From Dacryopinax spathularia (taxonomy: Eukaryota > Basidiomycota > Dacrymycetes > Dacrymycetales > Dacrymycetaceae), in NCBI GenBank assembly GCA_037974965.1, contig JBBPFI010000015.1, positions 345,001 to 409,000 on the forward strand: a stretch of DNA of 64,000 bases. Reading direction: 5' to 3'. The notes beneath the pieces were generated by a model that did not search any database, was not told the origin of the DNA, and saw nothing but the letters and a program-made list of their open reading frames with translations. Positions 46,597 through 60,000 of this stretch are shown here, piece by piece (position 1 is the first letter of the stretch; each line of letters begins with the position of its first letter). A program made the translations under genes and the position numbers.

Positions 46597-46704
46597 GCAA
46601 GTCAGGGTCGTTGCCCAAATTCTCGAGATGACCGAGTCGCGGACGATCGTCACCGCCGTAAATTTCACCGCGGCCCTACGCCCACGACTCCGACCCCGTC
46701 GACG
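46597..46704. promoter_or_regulatory. Compact bidirectional promoter ELP2 / holo-ACP synthase
   Basis: Only 108 bp between start codons on opposite strands. Confidence 0.5.
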
Positions 46705-47263
46705 ATGCGCATATATGGCATCGGCACGGACATCCTCAGAGTCAACCGGATCCGACTACTTATGGAGAAAAGAGGACCGCTGCGAGTCGCGATGAAGTTC
46801 CTTAGTGAATCGGAGCTGCACACGTTCAATCAGTTACACGCTCCTAAGATCGAGCAGACATGGAGAGAAGACAAGCGGTACTTGTGGCTAGGTGTACGGT
46901 ACGCATGTGTTCATCTCAATATCATGGACTTTTCACTGAAAACGATGCAGGTTCTCTGTCAAAGAAGCCATCTACAAGGCGGCCTACCCGCGGTGCAAGT
47001 TCACTTGGAAAGACCTCAGCATCGTGAAAGTTAGGAGCAAACCCACGGTCCGAATAGAAAATCCGGAACTCTCGAAAAAGATCGGCAAGATCCACATAAG
47101 CATATCCCACGACGGAGACTACGTCAGCACATACGCTATAGTCGAAGAGCCCGAGAGACCGCCAGCCAAAAAAGACGATCATCTTCCGACTAAAGATCCA
47201 CCGGACTCGCACGAGGATTCGAACATACAAGAACGAGAGGCTTCGACAGAAGAAGAGAGGTGA
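46705..47263 (+). CDS. PPT2: Holo-ACP synthase type 4'-phosphopantetheinyl transferase
   Basis: Two exons: 46705-46898 and 46951-47263 (168 residues). GIGTDILRVNRI at 5-16 carries the metal-binding Asp of AcpS, and FSVKEAIYKAAY (66-77) is the (W/F)xxKEAxxK motif; ISHDGDYVSTYAIV is the terminal strand of the fold. The protein matches single-domain AcpS size, with an extra charged tail. In fungi this type (yeast Ppt2) loads phosphopantetheine from CoA onto mitochondrial acyl carrier protein. No presequence is visible before the catalytic start, so either targeting is internal or an upstream start is used. Confidence 0.85.
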
Positions 47264-47401
47264 CTACATTGGATGGACGCTATACACATTGTACAAAACA
47301 GCAAAGATACCCATGCAAAACGATATCCTGTAATGGCGTTGAGAATATGTACCTCCTAATACCTAATAATACGAAGAAACGCACCGCTCATGACGCTCGT
47401 C

Positions 47402-47736
47402 CTATTGATCAATCGCCTGAGCCGGTTGTGTTGCACCGCTGCCCGCTCGTGACTCTCCAACTGCGTTGCCTCTGAATCGTTTTCGCATGTCGAGCTGCGT
47501 AGTTTGAGACTAGATCAGCTGCAGCGGACTATCAGACGGGACAGCCAACTCACCATTCCTCGCTTGCATTCGAAGAGCGCCCGCCTCAGGTGCTGACAAT
47601 GTGTCGGCAGCTCATCCTGATGGTGCGTCAAGCAATCACTCGGTGTCCTGCCTTGCTTCAGGACGCAATCGGATCGTAGGATACACTCGGCGAGGTCATC
47701 ACGTATAGGTTGGCATGGTCCGAGTCCCGGCGACAT
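47402..47736 (-). CDS. PET191: Cytochrome c oxidase assembly factor PET191/COA5
   Basis: Two exons: 47554-47736 and 47402-47509 (96 residues). The cysteine pattern is that of the twin CX9C-related PET191 family: PCQPIRDDLAECILRSDCVL, KQGRTPSDCL, then HCQHLRRALFECKRG and DMRKRFRGN. It acts in the intermembrane space in assembly of complex IV. I chose the ATG at 47736 because the frame upstream (to 47850) overlaps the start of the divergent IBA57 gene and adds a stretch not seen in the family. The 44-nt intron splits the conserved C-terminal motif. Confidence 0.88.
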
Positions 47737-47824
47737 GGTTGTGAGCGATGAGCAGTGTTGTGCCGGATGTCCGAGGAGCAAGGGACCGGTGACGAAGACC
47801 AGAACGAGTCGTCGTCCCTGAACG
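47737..47824. promoter_or_regulatory. Compact bidirectional promoter PET191 / IBA57
   Basis: 88 bp between divergent start codons of two mitochondrial assembly factors. Confidence 0.5.
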
Positions 47825-49069
47825 ATGTCAGCCATGGACATCTTCACCATGAACCGCGTTCATAGGTTTATTCGCTCAGCGCCGCTATGCAGAACATACT
47901 TTACCGCTCCTCCGGTAGCGCCATCGATCGCTCTTGTACCCAACAGAGCCGTCCTTAAAGTGTCGGGCTCGGATGCGGGCGAGTTCCTGAATGGTATGAC
48001 AACGAGGAAGCTCATACCACGGCCTAATGCTGGGATCTTCTCGACCATGTTACATGCACAAGTACGCCCCATCCTCCTTCTACCCAGGGGCATGTCTAAT
48101 GAGAACAAGGGGCGGGTGCTATGGGACTGCTTCATCTATCCAGTCGAGCATGGGTTCCTGGTGGAGTACGATCCACGACCCACACAAACCCTACGCGACT
48201 ACCTTCGGCGATTCGTGTTACGGTCGAAAGTCAAGTTAGCCGATGTGACGGAGGAGTGGAGCGTCTATCAGGTCTTCGGGGGCCAACAGCCGACAGAGAA
48301 GAGGCAATTCCAATGGGGACCAGGAGGAGCGCTGGAACCAGTATGGGAGAATGACCCGCCGACCCAGTTCCCGAGCGCCATCGATCGGCGCGCTCCTGGC
48401 ATGGGCAGGAGATGGCTTATGCCGCAAGGCAGCAAACGTGAGTATGTTGTGTATCCTGGTCAGGAGATGTCTGAGGGTTCGTTCAGCGCCGGTGCCGGAT
48501 GGCCAAGAATATATCGATGTGGATAGCATGTCCTATACTTTACATCGCATAATCACTGGCGTACCTGAAGGGTCGGAGGAGATCTTGCATGGTCAAGCTC
48601 TGCCGTTCGACGTGAACCTGGACATGATGGGCGGAAGTGAGCTCCGAACGCACTAAAGTCTATCTGCGGTACTGACGCTCATACAGTTGACTTCCGCAAG
48701 GGATGTTATGTCGGTCAAGAGCTCATTGTTCGCACGTACCACACCGGCGTGGTGAGAAAGCGAACGTGGCCGGTTACACTCTACCGCGCTGGCGAGGAGC
48801 CCCCTTCGACTCTCATGATCTCCTCGGAAGACCGCCGCCTCCCACCTCCTCAGACGGCCATCCCATTACCTGGCATGAGGAGCAAAGGACGCTTGTTGTG
48901 CGCGTATCAAAATGTTGGGCTCGCTGTCCTGCCTGCACCGACGGACGACACCTCGCGCAGTGAGGTGGAGATGCCGCTTGACTGGGCGGAAGACCCGGAC
49001 TGGAGGATCATGCCAAGGCGGCCGGATTGGTGGCCTGTGCGAGAGACTGCTCAGACACCCTTGGCGTGA
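47825..49069 (+). CDS. IBA57: Mitochondrial iron-sulfur cluster assembly factor IBA57 (GcvT-like)
   Basis: Four exons: 47825-48061, 48110-48437, 48487-48636, 48687-49069 (365 residues). A short presequence-like start ([18 protein letters not shown]) precedes the folate-binding-like fold: [44 protein letters not shown] and the signature KGCYVGQE (243-250) containing the conserved Cys245, followed by [14 protein letters not shown]. Iba57 works with Isa1/Isa2 in 4Fe-4S maturation in the matrix. Intron 1 (48 nt) keeps the frame open, so an unspliced reading could mislead gene finders. Confidence 0.92.
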
Positions 49070-51071
49070 GACTGTGCGGAGTTCTGGTTGGTGAAACAGT
49101 GAGACAGCTTAGTATGGCTAGTGGTAACCCCTTGTATCATAAACTACACAATGTGACGCTTTGTATGATTTGCGCTGGGCTTTTTCCAGAGAGCATTGTG
49201 TGAATCCCAGTGGGTGCAGGTACTGTAGTAGGCTGGTGGAGAATAGCGTCTTTGCCCATCTTCCGCAGTTCTCAATCTCAATCCTCGTCGGTGGGATGGC
49301 GAGTTGTCATACTGAATGTGGCAGGGTGGCAAGCATCTGAGGAAGAAGAGCGGGGAGCGGAAAGCGTCACGGTCTAGGCGGAAGGCGGTGTCCAAGGTCA
49401 GCGACAAGAAATGATGTTACTGCTCCCAGGCCGACATGTCGTCCTCCTAGTGCATCATACCCTCTAAGGCCTTGCAATCCTGATCATAGGCTAGAGATGA
49501 CCTCTCTGTACATCGACGCTTTACCACTAGCCCAAGCAATGATACAGAGCCGAAGCGAACTCAGCAACTAGAAAATGCGACGATCGACTATCACACCAAG
49601 GACGTCCGTCTGCATTCTGCTCCGATGTATGCTCAATCGCATTTCTGCTCTCGTCACGAGTGGCGGATAGAAGTCAGACATGAAACTCCATGAGCTGGGG
49701 AAACCAGTCGAACACGGAAAAACACGTTGTAAGACGCATGCACCGCCGAGACGCTTACTAATTGACCACGCAACCGTTCCCACATCTCCGCTCCTTTGCA
49801 AAATTTCTTCTGTTAATTGAGAAAACGCAGCCATAAAGGCGGCGCCAAGCCAAGCAACGAGGTCCACACGAGGAAGGAAAAGAAAGAGAGAGAATGAGCG
49901 GGACCGGGCAGAAGCCTCTCGACGCCTTTGTAGCTGACAAATCCACTTGCTCGATGGTTGCAACCATGTAGAAAAAATCTGCATGCCTTTCTGGTAGGTA
50001 GTTTGCGATGAGTCCACCCACCGCACCCTCAGGAAGCCAAATGAGGCAGGCACAACCTCCGCTTTGGCTGACAAATCACCATCAATTCGGATTCCCAGCC
50101 TAACCCTGACCATGCGAGTAGAACGCTGTTTGTCGTCATGACCTGAAACACTCCGTCTTCATTTCCGCTAGCGAGTGGGGAGGTGCCACCGTGGCGGAAT
50201 TCCAGGAATGGATGGCGGCGGAAGATTGTTATCGGTCGCACGACCAGGCCTCATGCAAGGAAAAAGAAGCGCCCGTGATCATACGTCCCTATTTTCGGCG
50301 TCTGGGGGAGATCGTACCATTGCTGAAGGGTTGCTGTCCAACTTTTGGTCATGAACAGAGAGTGGTAGAATCTTGTACCAACGTTGCTGCTAATACACGT
50401 AAAGAGAAGGCAGCACCTGGACTTTCGGTCCAATTCCGAGGGCGCTGTTGCGTAACAACTCGCGCGGGATCACAGTGAGAAGCGTATCATCGGTGCACCC
50501 TGAGCTGCACAGCCAATCATTACCGCCCGCGTTCCGTCCCGTCGTTGCCGTCACCGTTCAATCCGATACCTGCCTCTCTCGCAGGAACGTCCACCATTTC
50601 CACGCCTGTACCATTCCAATAAACCTACTGCCTCGAAACACCCGCTGGCGGGAGGAAGAAAGACATCGAAATTCGGGCTATTTTTGGCCGTAAACCGCTC
50701 GAAAGGAGACCGGGGATACTCGCCGCATTCTAGACCTCGGCCCTAGCCAGCATCTCGACTGATCCGTTACACCGCACATTTACCTCGGGCTACCAGCGAA
50801 GCGCATTGCATTCTTCCCCTGTGTACAACGCCTGCTTGCCAACAAGCTCGAAATCAGCTGCCCGAACGAATTCACGCGCTGCGAAGTGCGCCAGCGCCCG
50901 ATATTTCATTCACAGGAGAGAAGAAGCGAGGCAATCTTGATCGTTGTACCGCACAGTCTCTCACCACCGCCTACATTGCTGTCCAACTCTGATCGGACCA
51001 CCCCCTCACCCGTCGCCGCACCACCACATCATCGCTAAAAAGGAAGAGGAGAGGGTATATATGTGGCAAAC
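49070..51071. other. Intergenic, 2 kb
   Basis: No gene recognised on either strand. Several short frames (for example 49568-50113 minus) lack protein-like features. The last few hundred bp before 51072 is probably promoter and leader of TVP38. Confidence 0.45.
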
Positions 51072-52867
51072 ATGGCCAACGCCGGCCCTTCCACAGTCGA
51101 CAACCCCTCTCTCCCTGCCTCGGCCCAGAACTCGCAGCCTCCCTCCCGCTCGAGCTCCGCGTCTGGCTCGGACAACCCCTCGAGCTCCTACTACCGCTCG
51201 CATCAGCACCAGCACAGGCCGCCGCCCCTCCCCCTTACAACTGAGGACCGCTCGCGCTCCTGGCACTCGGATCACTCCACCCGTTCACAGCATTCGCAGA
51301 GCTTGCATACGCAGCACAGTCGAGGACGGCAGGCCCGTACTCCCCCTCTTGACAGTGCTCATCCTCAATCGGCTGCCTCAACCTCGGGCTCAGCGCCGCA
51401 TACTGCAACTGGCTTTCGACACCGGAAAGCCAGCATGGACGTCGATCTGTCGTTCCACCCCGGCTCTCACAGCCACGCGAGGGATATACACGAGCTGCGA
51501 CAGCATACGGCGCAGCGATACTCTCTCGATATGCGGCAGAAGCCTGTCTCTCGCAGTCGAGATGTATCCCCGCCTCCTCACTCGGCCAAGTCGAACGGGA
51601 CGGCCCCGGTAGGCAGCGGAGGACGATTCGGTCTCTTCCCACCTCACCGACCCGCAAGGCTTACCCATTCCCTAAGCGATGCCCCGCCATCGATGGCCCA
51701 CCCTTCCCCCGTCCCCGAACGGAAAACCTTGTGGGCAAGACTGAGGCCTTGGAGTCTCGCCGCCTTATGGGTGGTGACAACGCTCGGGTTCCTCATCGCT
51801 ATCGCATTCTGGAAGAAGCAGGTGTTTTCAGGTACGCCTGGCTTCCTATCCCTTATTCCGGCACATACTAACCAGATCAACAGGACTGGATAGCTTAGCA
51901 ACATGGCTTCGCAGTCATGGTGTCGCCGGATATCTGCTACTCTATTCCCTCATATTCATCACGACTATACCCCCTTTGCCGATGTACTCTACACTAATTA
52001 CACTCGTTCGTCCCTCTCTTGTCTCGGGTGAACGCTAGCGCTGACCTTAACGTAGGCTGGATACTGTTTTGGTACATGGATGGGCGCCGTCGTTTCCTAT
52101 TCGGCTGCCTTGACTGTATGTCTTTCCTGCATGATGTGCTGAGTGGATCGCTGATGAAGCTACCAGGGCGCTGTCGTTGTTTTCGTCGTCTCCAGACAAT
52201 GTTTCCCCGGTGCTGTCCACAAGACCATTTCCGCTTCGCCTTCGTTCAAGAAGGTCATTCGGGCGATTGAGAAGCGCCCAAGACTGCTTTTCCTTATTCG
52301 TCTTGCACGTGAGCGGTGTACTTTCCCTAGCAAAATGCCTCTATACTGACTCCAACCACAGCATACCCATACAACATGATGAATGTGCTTCTATCGTCTT
52401 CACCCTATTTAACCCTCTCGACATACACGCTTGTCACCGCCCTATCTCTCTTCAAATGCCTCATCTATACCTACGTCGGCTCCGCCATTCATAGTTTCGC
52501 CGACTACCATTCACATTCCCATCCCAAATCTGGACAGCATACCGCCCAGCAACGGCTAATGCACATATGGGGCATCATTGGCGTCATCCTCTGCGTGGGC
52601 ATCATGATCTACCTTACCTACCTGGCGCGCAAGGCGGTCAACGAAGCTGATGCGGACGAAGAGGAAGTCGGGAATGTTGAGCTAGGTGGGGAGAGGGGCG
52701 AGGAGGCAGAGCCGTTCCTTGGAGTTACCAGGACGAGCAGTCCCGTGGAGATGAGCGGACGCGGGCTGCCCCTGAGCCTAGAGGCGACTGAGGTGCCATT
52801 CAGGACCACCTCATTATTGTCGAGACCACCTACGCCTGGCGACGGCCTCGAGCAGCAGCCACAGTAG
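51072..52867 (+). CDS. TVP38: TVP38/TMEM64 family Golgi membrane protein (VTT domain)
   Basis: Five exons: 51072-51831, 51884-52005, 52056-52115, 52167-52308, 52362-52867 (about 529 residues). A long Ser/His/Pro-rich cytosolic N-terminus precedes the first helix (SLAALWVVTTLGFLIAIAFW). The VTT/SNARE-associated core is clear: GYLLLYSLIFITTIPPLPMY, AGYCFGTWMGAVVSYSAALT, the RLAPYPYNMMN motif and SLFKCLIYTYVGSAI. A final membrane helix (IWGIIGVILCVGIMIYLTYL) and an acidic tail follow. Yeast Tvp38 is found in late-Golgi tSNARE vesicles; VTT proteins include lipid scramblases. The GTG in frame at 51063 was not used because an ATG follows at 51072. Confidence 0.9.
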
Positions 52868-54982
52868 GAACGAGCCGTCGCTGGTGGCCGACAATGAGGG
52901 CTCCTGGTACGGCACCCGCACGAAAAGATGGGAGGGAAAAGTGGGGATACCCGGCTAATCCCAGGTGTCGATTCCGATATGCAAGATTTTCTTGAAGTCG
53001 CACACATCGGTGATGTAAGGATACCAATCTACACTCTATTCACGCAACTTGCAATGTACATTCGTTCTCATATGGGCTTAATAGCTCTCTGTAAGGGGGA
53101 TCATAATAATTTTGTTTAAGTTATAGATGTCATCAATCCCCACCAATGTTTTGCATACCTCCAGGAGGCATTGTGCTTTGCTGGCCCTCTCTGCCCTCAG
53201 CCGCTCGAACAAAAAGCTGCAATATCGCTGAGTGCCGTCTGAGGATAACCCATTTCATCATCGGGGGAACGGGGGGCGATACTCCTTCAGCGACGTTGAG
53301 GGCACCACTAGCTGTACGCATTTCCGCCACGTTGACCATCGTTTTACCCTGATTTATGCAGCTGTTCCCAAGAGTAGATGCGTCCCCTGGGTTAGCTTGG
53401 GCACCCGAGCCTGACCTCGTCCATAATCAGGAACTAGCTGCTAACCAGGAACTCGTCTATTTCAGATATCCGTGAGGTGATCCTCCAGACCCAATCTTCA
53501 GCCCATCCCGCCGTTAGCCAGGTTAAGGTACTCAGAAACGAGCAGCTACGGAAGTCCCAAAAGATAAAGATAAAGCAGCCCTGCGACAGCTGCAGAGTTG
53601 CACCGAGCTCCCCACGCTTGGAACGCGCCATTCTGCCTGCGACCAGCAAGTTCATTGCTCTAATTTACCCTTCGATGGATTAGGCAGACAGGTGACAGAG
53701 GACCCGTCTAATCAACTCGCAATCAGCGTCCTCTCCCAAAGCGCGAGCAGAGTTCCAGAATCTCCGCCGACGAGAAAGGGCACCGCGTCTGTCAACCCAT
53801 AACCTGCAGACCAGTGACTTCCGATTTCCGAGACACTGACGGTTGACGGCAGAATCCAGAAGCGCGGATGGATCTTATCGCCGCGACGCCGCTCTTTGAC
53901 AAGTCACACGTCCCGCTTCCACGAACAGCGGCCCATTTATGGAACGCTTGCGCCACCAGGGCGAGCGAGTTCCACGTTTCCGTCTCTCGCGGCTGCCCAT
54001 TTCTCGGAAGCTCTGCGTTCCAGCCTCGGCCGCTGGTCCGCGGCTTACGCGGCTCATGAGCGCGAACCATGAGGACAAGCCCTCGATTGCTCAGGGCTTT
54101 GATGGAATGTCGAGGACAGATGATAGGCTATTTGACTGCGAGGGAACGAGAAGTGAGAAGCCGAACGGGGGTTGATCGAATGAAGAATGGAATGTTTACC
54201 TCTTCTTTCTGGAGGTCTCCCGATTTGGTGCGTGCGGTTCTGTCTGTGGTCTTTGCCGAGTGCCACTCTTGATGATAATCCTCGAAATACAGATGGTGCC
54301 TGGCTGGGTTTCCATTGCGTCCGGTCATTGTGTGGGAATAGAGCAACGGACAGCACCAGCGGTGTTTTGGGGGTCATAGTGGTTCATTACTACATTCGGG
54401 ACCGGTACATCGTTGCACAAGTGAGGCTGTTTGCAAGTTTGCAAGGTTGAAGGAGAGATTTTTCCACCCGAAGGCCCAAAGGGAAGAAAGGTTGAGAAGA
54501 GACAAAGGGAGTAAGATCAATAACGCGAAACAAATTGCGCTTGGGGCAACACAGTCGGGTCGTCCTCGTCGACGCCGACAACAACAGACGAAAGAGAACA
54601 CAAAGGCAAAAGACCAGTCCGATCGCCGAAGGGCGAGAGAAACGTTTTCGTTTCGGCATACATCTATGTGTGCCGACGTGCGCTGCTTGAGCCTTCGGTG
54701 CCGATCCAAATGGTCGTCGTTGGCGACCAGGAAAAGGGTAAACAGGCGGGTATCGACAGCCGAAGACCCAAGCGAGCGTCGCGTCGACTGCACCAGATAC
54801 AACAAGACCTTCCGCGAGAGAGAAAAAAAGGATATGGACACTTCTTGACATGAGAGACATGACTTTCCGAACGCCGTCCGTCCACCAAAGCCTTTTATGA
54901 ACAGGGCCGCTTGCACGGCCAAATGAGCGCGACTCGCTCCCCATCATTTTGTGAACACCCAAGATTCGGAAAGGGTTGGCGA
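52868..54982. other. Intergenic, 2.1 kb
   Basis: Convergent 3' flanks of TVP38 and the HSF-type gene. No gene or repeat recognised. Confidence 0.45.
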
Positions 54983-57044
54983 TTAGACAGCCTCCATACG
55001 GACGGACTCGTGCCCGTATGGCTGGGTCATGCCGTCCGGTCCTCCGGGAGTGGGCGTAGCCATCGATCCGTGCGAGCGAGCGCTGAGAGAAGAGTGGCTC
55101 GTCGAAGGCCGGACTTGATGGTGGACATCGCCGCCTTGAGGAACCGGGACGGAATGGGCGAATTCGGCAGTTGTAGGGGACGAGGAATACGGCTCCATCT
55201 GCATACCCATAATACCCTTCGTTGGCTGACCGTGCATGTCCATCGTCATCCCACCTCCAGGAGCTGTAAGGGGCCGAAGCGAGTATTGACCGTATCCGCT
55301 CGCTTGACGCGGTCGACCAGAGGGCGAAGGAACAGCGCCGATCGAAGTGTTGGGACGGCTGAGAGCTGGGTGGACGGGGTGCTGCTGGCCGGACATAGGC
55401 TGCTGGTTGGCGTGAGACGAGCGAGGACGGTAATCATACGGCGATTGAGGCCCGTTCGGTCCTGCGGAGGCTGGACCAGTAGAGGTCACCGACGAATGCG
55501 ATTCCATGTCATAACCCATACCTGGCATGGAACTTGCAGTGCTGTACGCCGTACCTGGCCTCGTTGCCGTGGGAGACATCGCGCTTGCCGTGTAGGGAGA
55601 GCCGTTCGCGAAGGAGCCGGCGCCGTTCTGGGTCTGGATGCTGATAGGGGGTACGCCGGTAGCTGTGTTGGGGCGGGAGTAGCCAGCAGGGTTAAGCAAA
55701 GAGGAGAGATTGGAGTGGCCGCCAGATTGAGCATGCCCGTTCGACTGCTGCGGCATGCTTTGAGAGTTGGAACCAGCGTTGGGGAAAGAAGGCCAGTTCG
55801 GGTTCTGCTGCGCTTCCTGCTGCTGCTGGTAGCTCGAAGCGGAACCAGGGTAAGAACTCGGAACGGCGCTGAAGTTGCTCTGGTGGCTTTGATAGTGAGG
55901 GGACGTCGGGTCATCGATTGGTGAATAAGAGGTGTTGTTATAATTGGAGTTGGGGTATTGGGGGTGCATATCTACAGGATTCTCGATCAGTAGGCGCTCA
56001 CTGCCCGTAGTGGCGAAAGGACGAACTCTGCGATTGCTGGGGATAGGCGCCGTTCCACTGCTGCTGGGATCCATAGCCAGGGCCGGCGCTGAGTGGTCCG
56101 CCATGAGAAGACATCGGCCTGGTATTCACATGCAGAGAAGGCTGAGTGTATGCTCTCGCTCGGTTCTGGTGGGGACCACCCTGCATGCCCATGCCTTGAG
56201 GCATCATACCAGTGCTTGGACGAGACGACGACTGCGAATAACCACCGGGCATGCCGGGGTGCTGACCGGGCATACCGCCGGGCAGGGTCGGCGACACCTT
56301 CTTACGACCCTTCGGCTTGCGATCCTGAACTCGCCGCTTGAAGTTCGTCACCGCCTCAGTTCCCCTCGACGAACGACGCAGAGTCGGATGGGCTGTTCAG
56401 AAATCAGATCAGAGAGACGATGTAGTCGTAAGAATGATGCATACACCAGGTGCTCGCATCCGGATCCTCGATCCCAGGATTTAGATTCCGAAGATTAGCT
56501 TTCCGGAAGAAGCCATAGATCTTTCAAAGAAGCATTAGCATTTGGACCAGATGTATGCGCATGGTAGGGCGCATATACGAAGGGTACGCACATTCAACTG
56601 CCGCGTGAAGCTTGCGAACCTCGACTGGCGGTAGACGGAAGGCAAGACGTGCAACGCCAACATCTCCGGCCGCTCAACGATGATGTGCTCGCCCGACGCA
56701 TCCCATCGTATCATCGACTGATACTCCGGCTTCTCCAATAGATCGTACAGTTTCGTAAGGAAGGACGTCTGCGCCTTAGGCGCAGACTTCTTGCTACCTC
56801 CCGGCGAAAGTTGAGGGTCGCTGTTGTCCTCGTTGTGTTGCGAGCCCGAGCCTCCATGTTCTCCGTCGTTATCGTCGTCCGGTTCGGATCCAATGTCGTC
56901 TTCGCGTTGCGCGACCGGCTGCAAGGGATACATTGATTGCCCTTGGCCAGTCGGCCCTGAAGCTGAGGAATGTTGTGGCGCGTTGTTGGAAGGAGCTTGG
57001 GAGGACGAAGAATGGGAGAAGGACATCTGGTTGTGATAATCCAT
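54983..57044 (-). CDS. HSF-type DNA-binding transcription factor
   Basis: Four exons: 56592-57044, 56445-56520, 56027-56392, 54983-55971 (627 residues). An acidic, Ser-rich N-terminus leads to the HSF domain from about residue 82: TSFLTKLYDLLEKPEYQSMI, then HVLPSVYRQSRFASFTRQLN, IYGFFRKANLRNLNPG, DPDASTWSHPTLRRSS and VTNFKRR. The domain is interrupted by introns 1 and 2. After it come basic residues and a 380-residue Gln/Ser/Pro/Gly-rich tail without an obvious heptad trimerisation repeat, which suggests an Sfl1/Mga1-like regulator rather than Hsf1 (inference). Intron 3 uses GTTCGT at 56026; the nearer GTGAGC donor would break the frame. Confidence 0.88.
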
Positions 57045-60000
57045 TGTCGATGATGAGGGAGGATTGGAGCGGAAAGAAGGGAAGAGGGGGCGTTTCGAGT
57101 GGACAGGTATGAAAGATGAGCGAGCCGAGGGATGTGATGATGAGCAGAGGTGGCTTGACGGCCGAGGTGGCAGACACGCCGGGGAGGACGGGCGATGATT
57201 TGGATCGAGGCGGAGGGGACCGACCGGGCCAAGAGATAGGGAGAGGGAAGGAGGGTGGGGAGGAGGAGTGAGTACGGTGGACTGTGTTGTGTCAGTGGGT
57301 TGGGTTCGCCGGGGAAGGCTGAACAAGGGACACAGGAATTGGGATGTGACCGGAGTGGGAGCAAAAAGCAGGCAGGATTATAAGCTCGCGAAGGAGGAGA
57401 GGCGGGGCCGCATGGCGTTGGGGAGAGAGGGCAGAAGATAGACGAAGGTCACAGACGAGGCCACAACTCCCGAAGCTCTTGCGGGGTCACACACACACCG
57501 AGAGCAGAGAGGGCAACAAGAGAGAGGGGAGGAGGGTGAGGAGCGGGGCGGGGCGAGAGGGGGGTTGAGCAGAGTGAGAGGAGAGCGCGTCTGGAAGAAG
57601 GCAGAGGATGACCGCACTTGATTGGATGGGGTCCCTGCCGGTCCTTCGCCACGGGCTTCTTCCTGCCTCTTCCCCTCGCTTTTTTTTCCCTGGATGGGCG
57701 TGGAAAGGGCCGTGTGTTACAACGAGGGAAAGAGGAGAGGAAGCTGGTGGGGTCTCCCGCCTACGTCTCTCCCCAATCTCCCCCTCGGCGCCCGCGTGTA
57801 CCGCCAAACGCGCGCAACGCTCGGGCGGTCTGTTTCCAAAACGGCAAATCAAACGCGAAATGGATGGGTGGGTGTGACGACGCTCGTCAGACTATCGACC
57901 GTTTGGTCCGCAAATACCGTGTGCGTATTGGGGAGGTGGAACGCCGTGGGTCAACCGCCGGAAGTGCGTCGCGTGCGCATGCACACCCTTGCCAGGCGCA
58001 GCCCAGGAGCAGCTCCTTGGGCCCGATTGCTTCCCTTTGGACGAGGACGCGATATGCTGACCCAAAAATCCTCAGCTCTCAATCTCATCTCGGGCTTCCA
58101 ACCTCTTCTCAAAGCAGGGCAAACGGGCAATCGCGCCGCAAATCCCATCCAGTCGCATGCCGGCACAACGAAAAGAGAAGGCAATCCCCTCGGCGGAGAA
58201 GGCGGCTTGCGTCCGTTTGTTCCCGTAAGACCGGCGTGCTTCGATTTGCTCCCGGGCTTTCACACCCTTACCCTCGAAAAAGAAGGCAGAAGGCCCATTT
58301 GGCGCAATTCCATCATCTCCCATCCCCGGTTCCCAAACAGCAGGGACCCCAAATGACTCCTTTGGGTCTGAGAAGCCCGCGTATTCAAACAAGAGGACCG
58401 GGCCATTGTAAAGTGATCGTCATCAAAAACTAGTCTGGTTGGCCACGCGGCAGCTGGTTCCCGGTTGCCGTAACTGGAAACGGTGCCAGGTAGTTCATAG
58501 CAGGCCCAGCAGCGCGGATTTCCATTCTGCTCCTCGTCGAGGTGTTGCGCAGCTGCATTGAGTAAACAATGTTCCATGCTCTACGCGGCTCACCGGGCAT
58601 GGCCTGGCCGAGCACAACTGGAGCGGGCAGGAGCACGTCCGTCCGCCGACGAGCGCAGATTTCTATGGAAAGGTCGGCTGTGCGGATGGCAGCCGGCCAA
58701 TCTCCAATCGGCAACCAGATCGTCATTGTCGTCTGTACCAGTGACGCGCTACTTCACAATATCACTATCTCAACAATCATGGGCGATACGCAATAGACAT
58801 CCACTCACCGCGACGGCGACCAAGGACAACCGTGGAGGGCCGCGCTGGCAACCGCAATGCATTCCGAGGGCTGTTTGCGCCGTTTTCCGTCCAATGCCGC
58901 GGTAGGCAGAGCGACGGTAGCGATGAGAGCGAGCTCCCTTGGCTCGTCTGATACCGCTAGGTGAGTGCAAGAGCTACAATTCCGACTGTCCTCCGGAGCG
59001 CGATTCGACAGGGCCAGGGACGATCTCGGACGAGCGAACTGTGGCGGGCGACCAGAATGTAGGGCAACGAAGCTCAGAAGCGGTGCATTGTCCGCCTTCT
59101 AGCCTGCCGAAGAGAAGCATGTTGAGCCAGGCTTCGCCTCCCGAGACTTCGCGCGGTCCCACTGCTACCCGCACCACCAGTATGTTGCCCAACTCGAGAT
59201 CGCACCTTGTACTCTGCTCTCATGACCTATGGGGGGCAATCTGGTAGCCATTTGGTCGCATTTAGACATTACACTTTCCTTGCCGAGGAGACGCTGAATT
59301 TCCTCAGCGCATATCGGGGTGCTGGTCCTCGAGACCCAGCTATTTCAGGCAAGGATAATCGCATGCGTGGTTGTTACGTACAAGCACGTTTGCCGGATGT
59401 TACAAGTGCTACCGCGAAAGGTCGACACGGTTCGCTTGCCACATATGGGTGTATCCATTGCAATACTGCCCAGTGTGCTATATAAGAAACGGTCGCCGGG
59501 ACACCCGACAGGTATGCGGGCTCCGGCCGAGCCGTTTTCGCTGAAGAAACGGCACCGTGGCTGACCCTTTCTGCGCGAGCCGCAAGCGTGCCACCCAGAC
59601 CCTTAGGGAAAACCGTAATTGGTCTTTTCATTTGCTATTACATGCTGCCTGTGGCAGGTAGGCAGAATGATTCAGTCGTAGCTTGTCTGGAAATTGCATG
59701 TTATCAGACTTTCGAGGATATTGTTGGCGGCTCCGGGAGTGTGGATCGTCAATCACCACCCTCGATTTTGCTTTCTACCGAGCACCTTCTAGACATTCGA
59801 GCCTAGAACCTCCATTGTTGAAGCAATGGCCCTCGCCCCGAGTAGGAGGATAAACTGTTTGATCAAATTGTTTGACCGTCGGACATTGCCCTCTTAGCAT
59901 CGTTTTGCAAGGCGGTCGCATCCGCATGGGAAGAGTATTATGGGATGGGTCTATGCCCGCTTGCCGAGCAGACGAGCGAGAAATGAAGTGCGTTCCAGAG

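Noticed and set aside
54390-54962. Two overlapping minus-strand frames of about 185 codons
   Set aside because: Arg/Ser/Phe-rich with no motif and mutually overlapping; judged chance frames in intergenic DNA.
57618-58433. Long plus-strand frame upstream of the HSF-type gene
   Set aside because: Overlaps other long frames in compositionally skewed promoter DNA and has no protein-like motifs.
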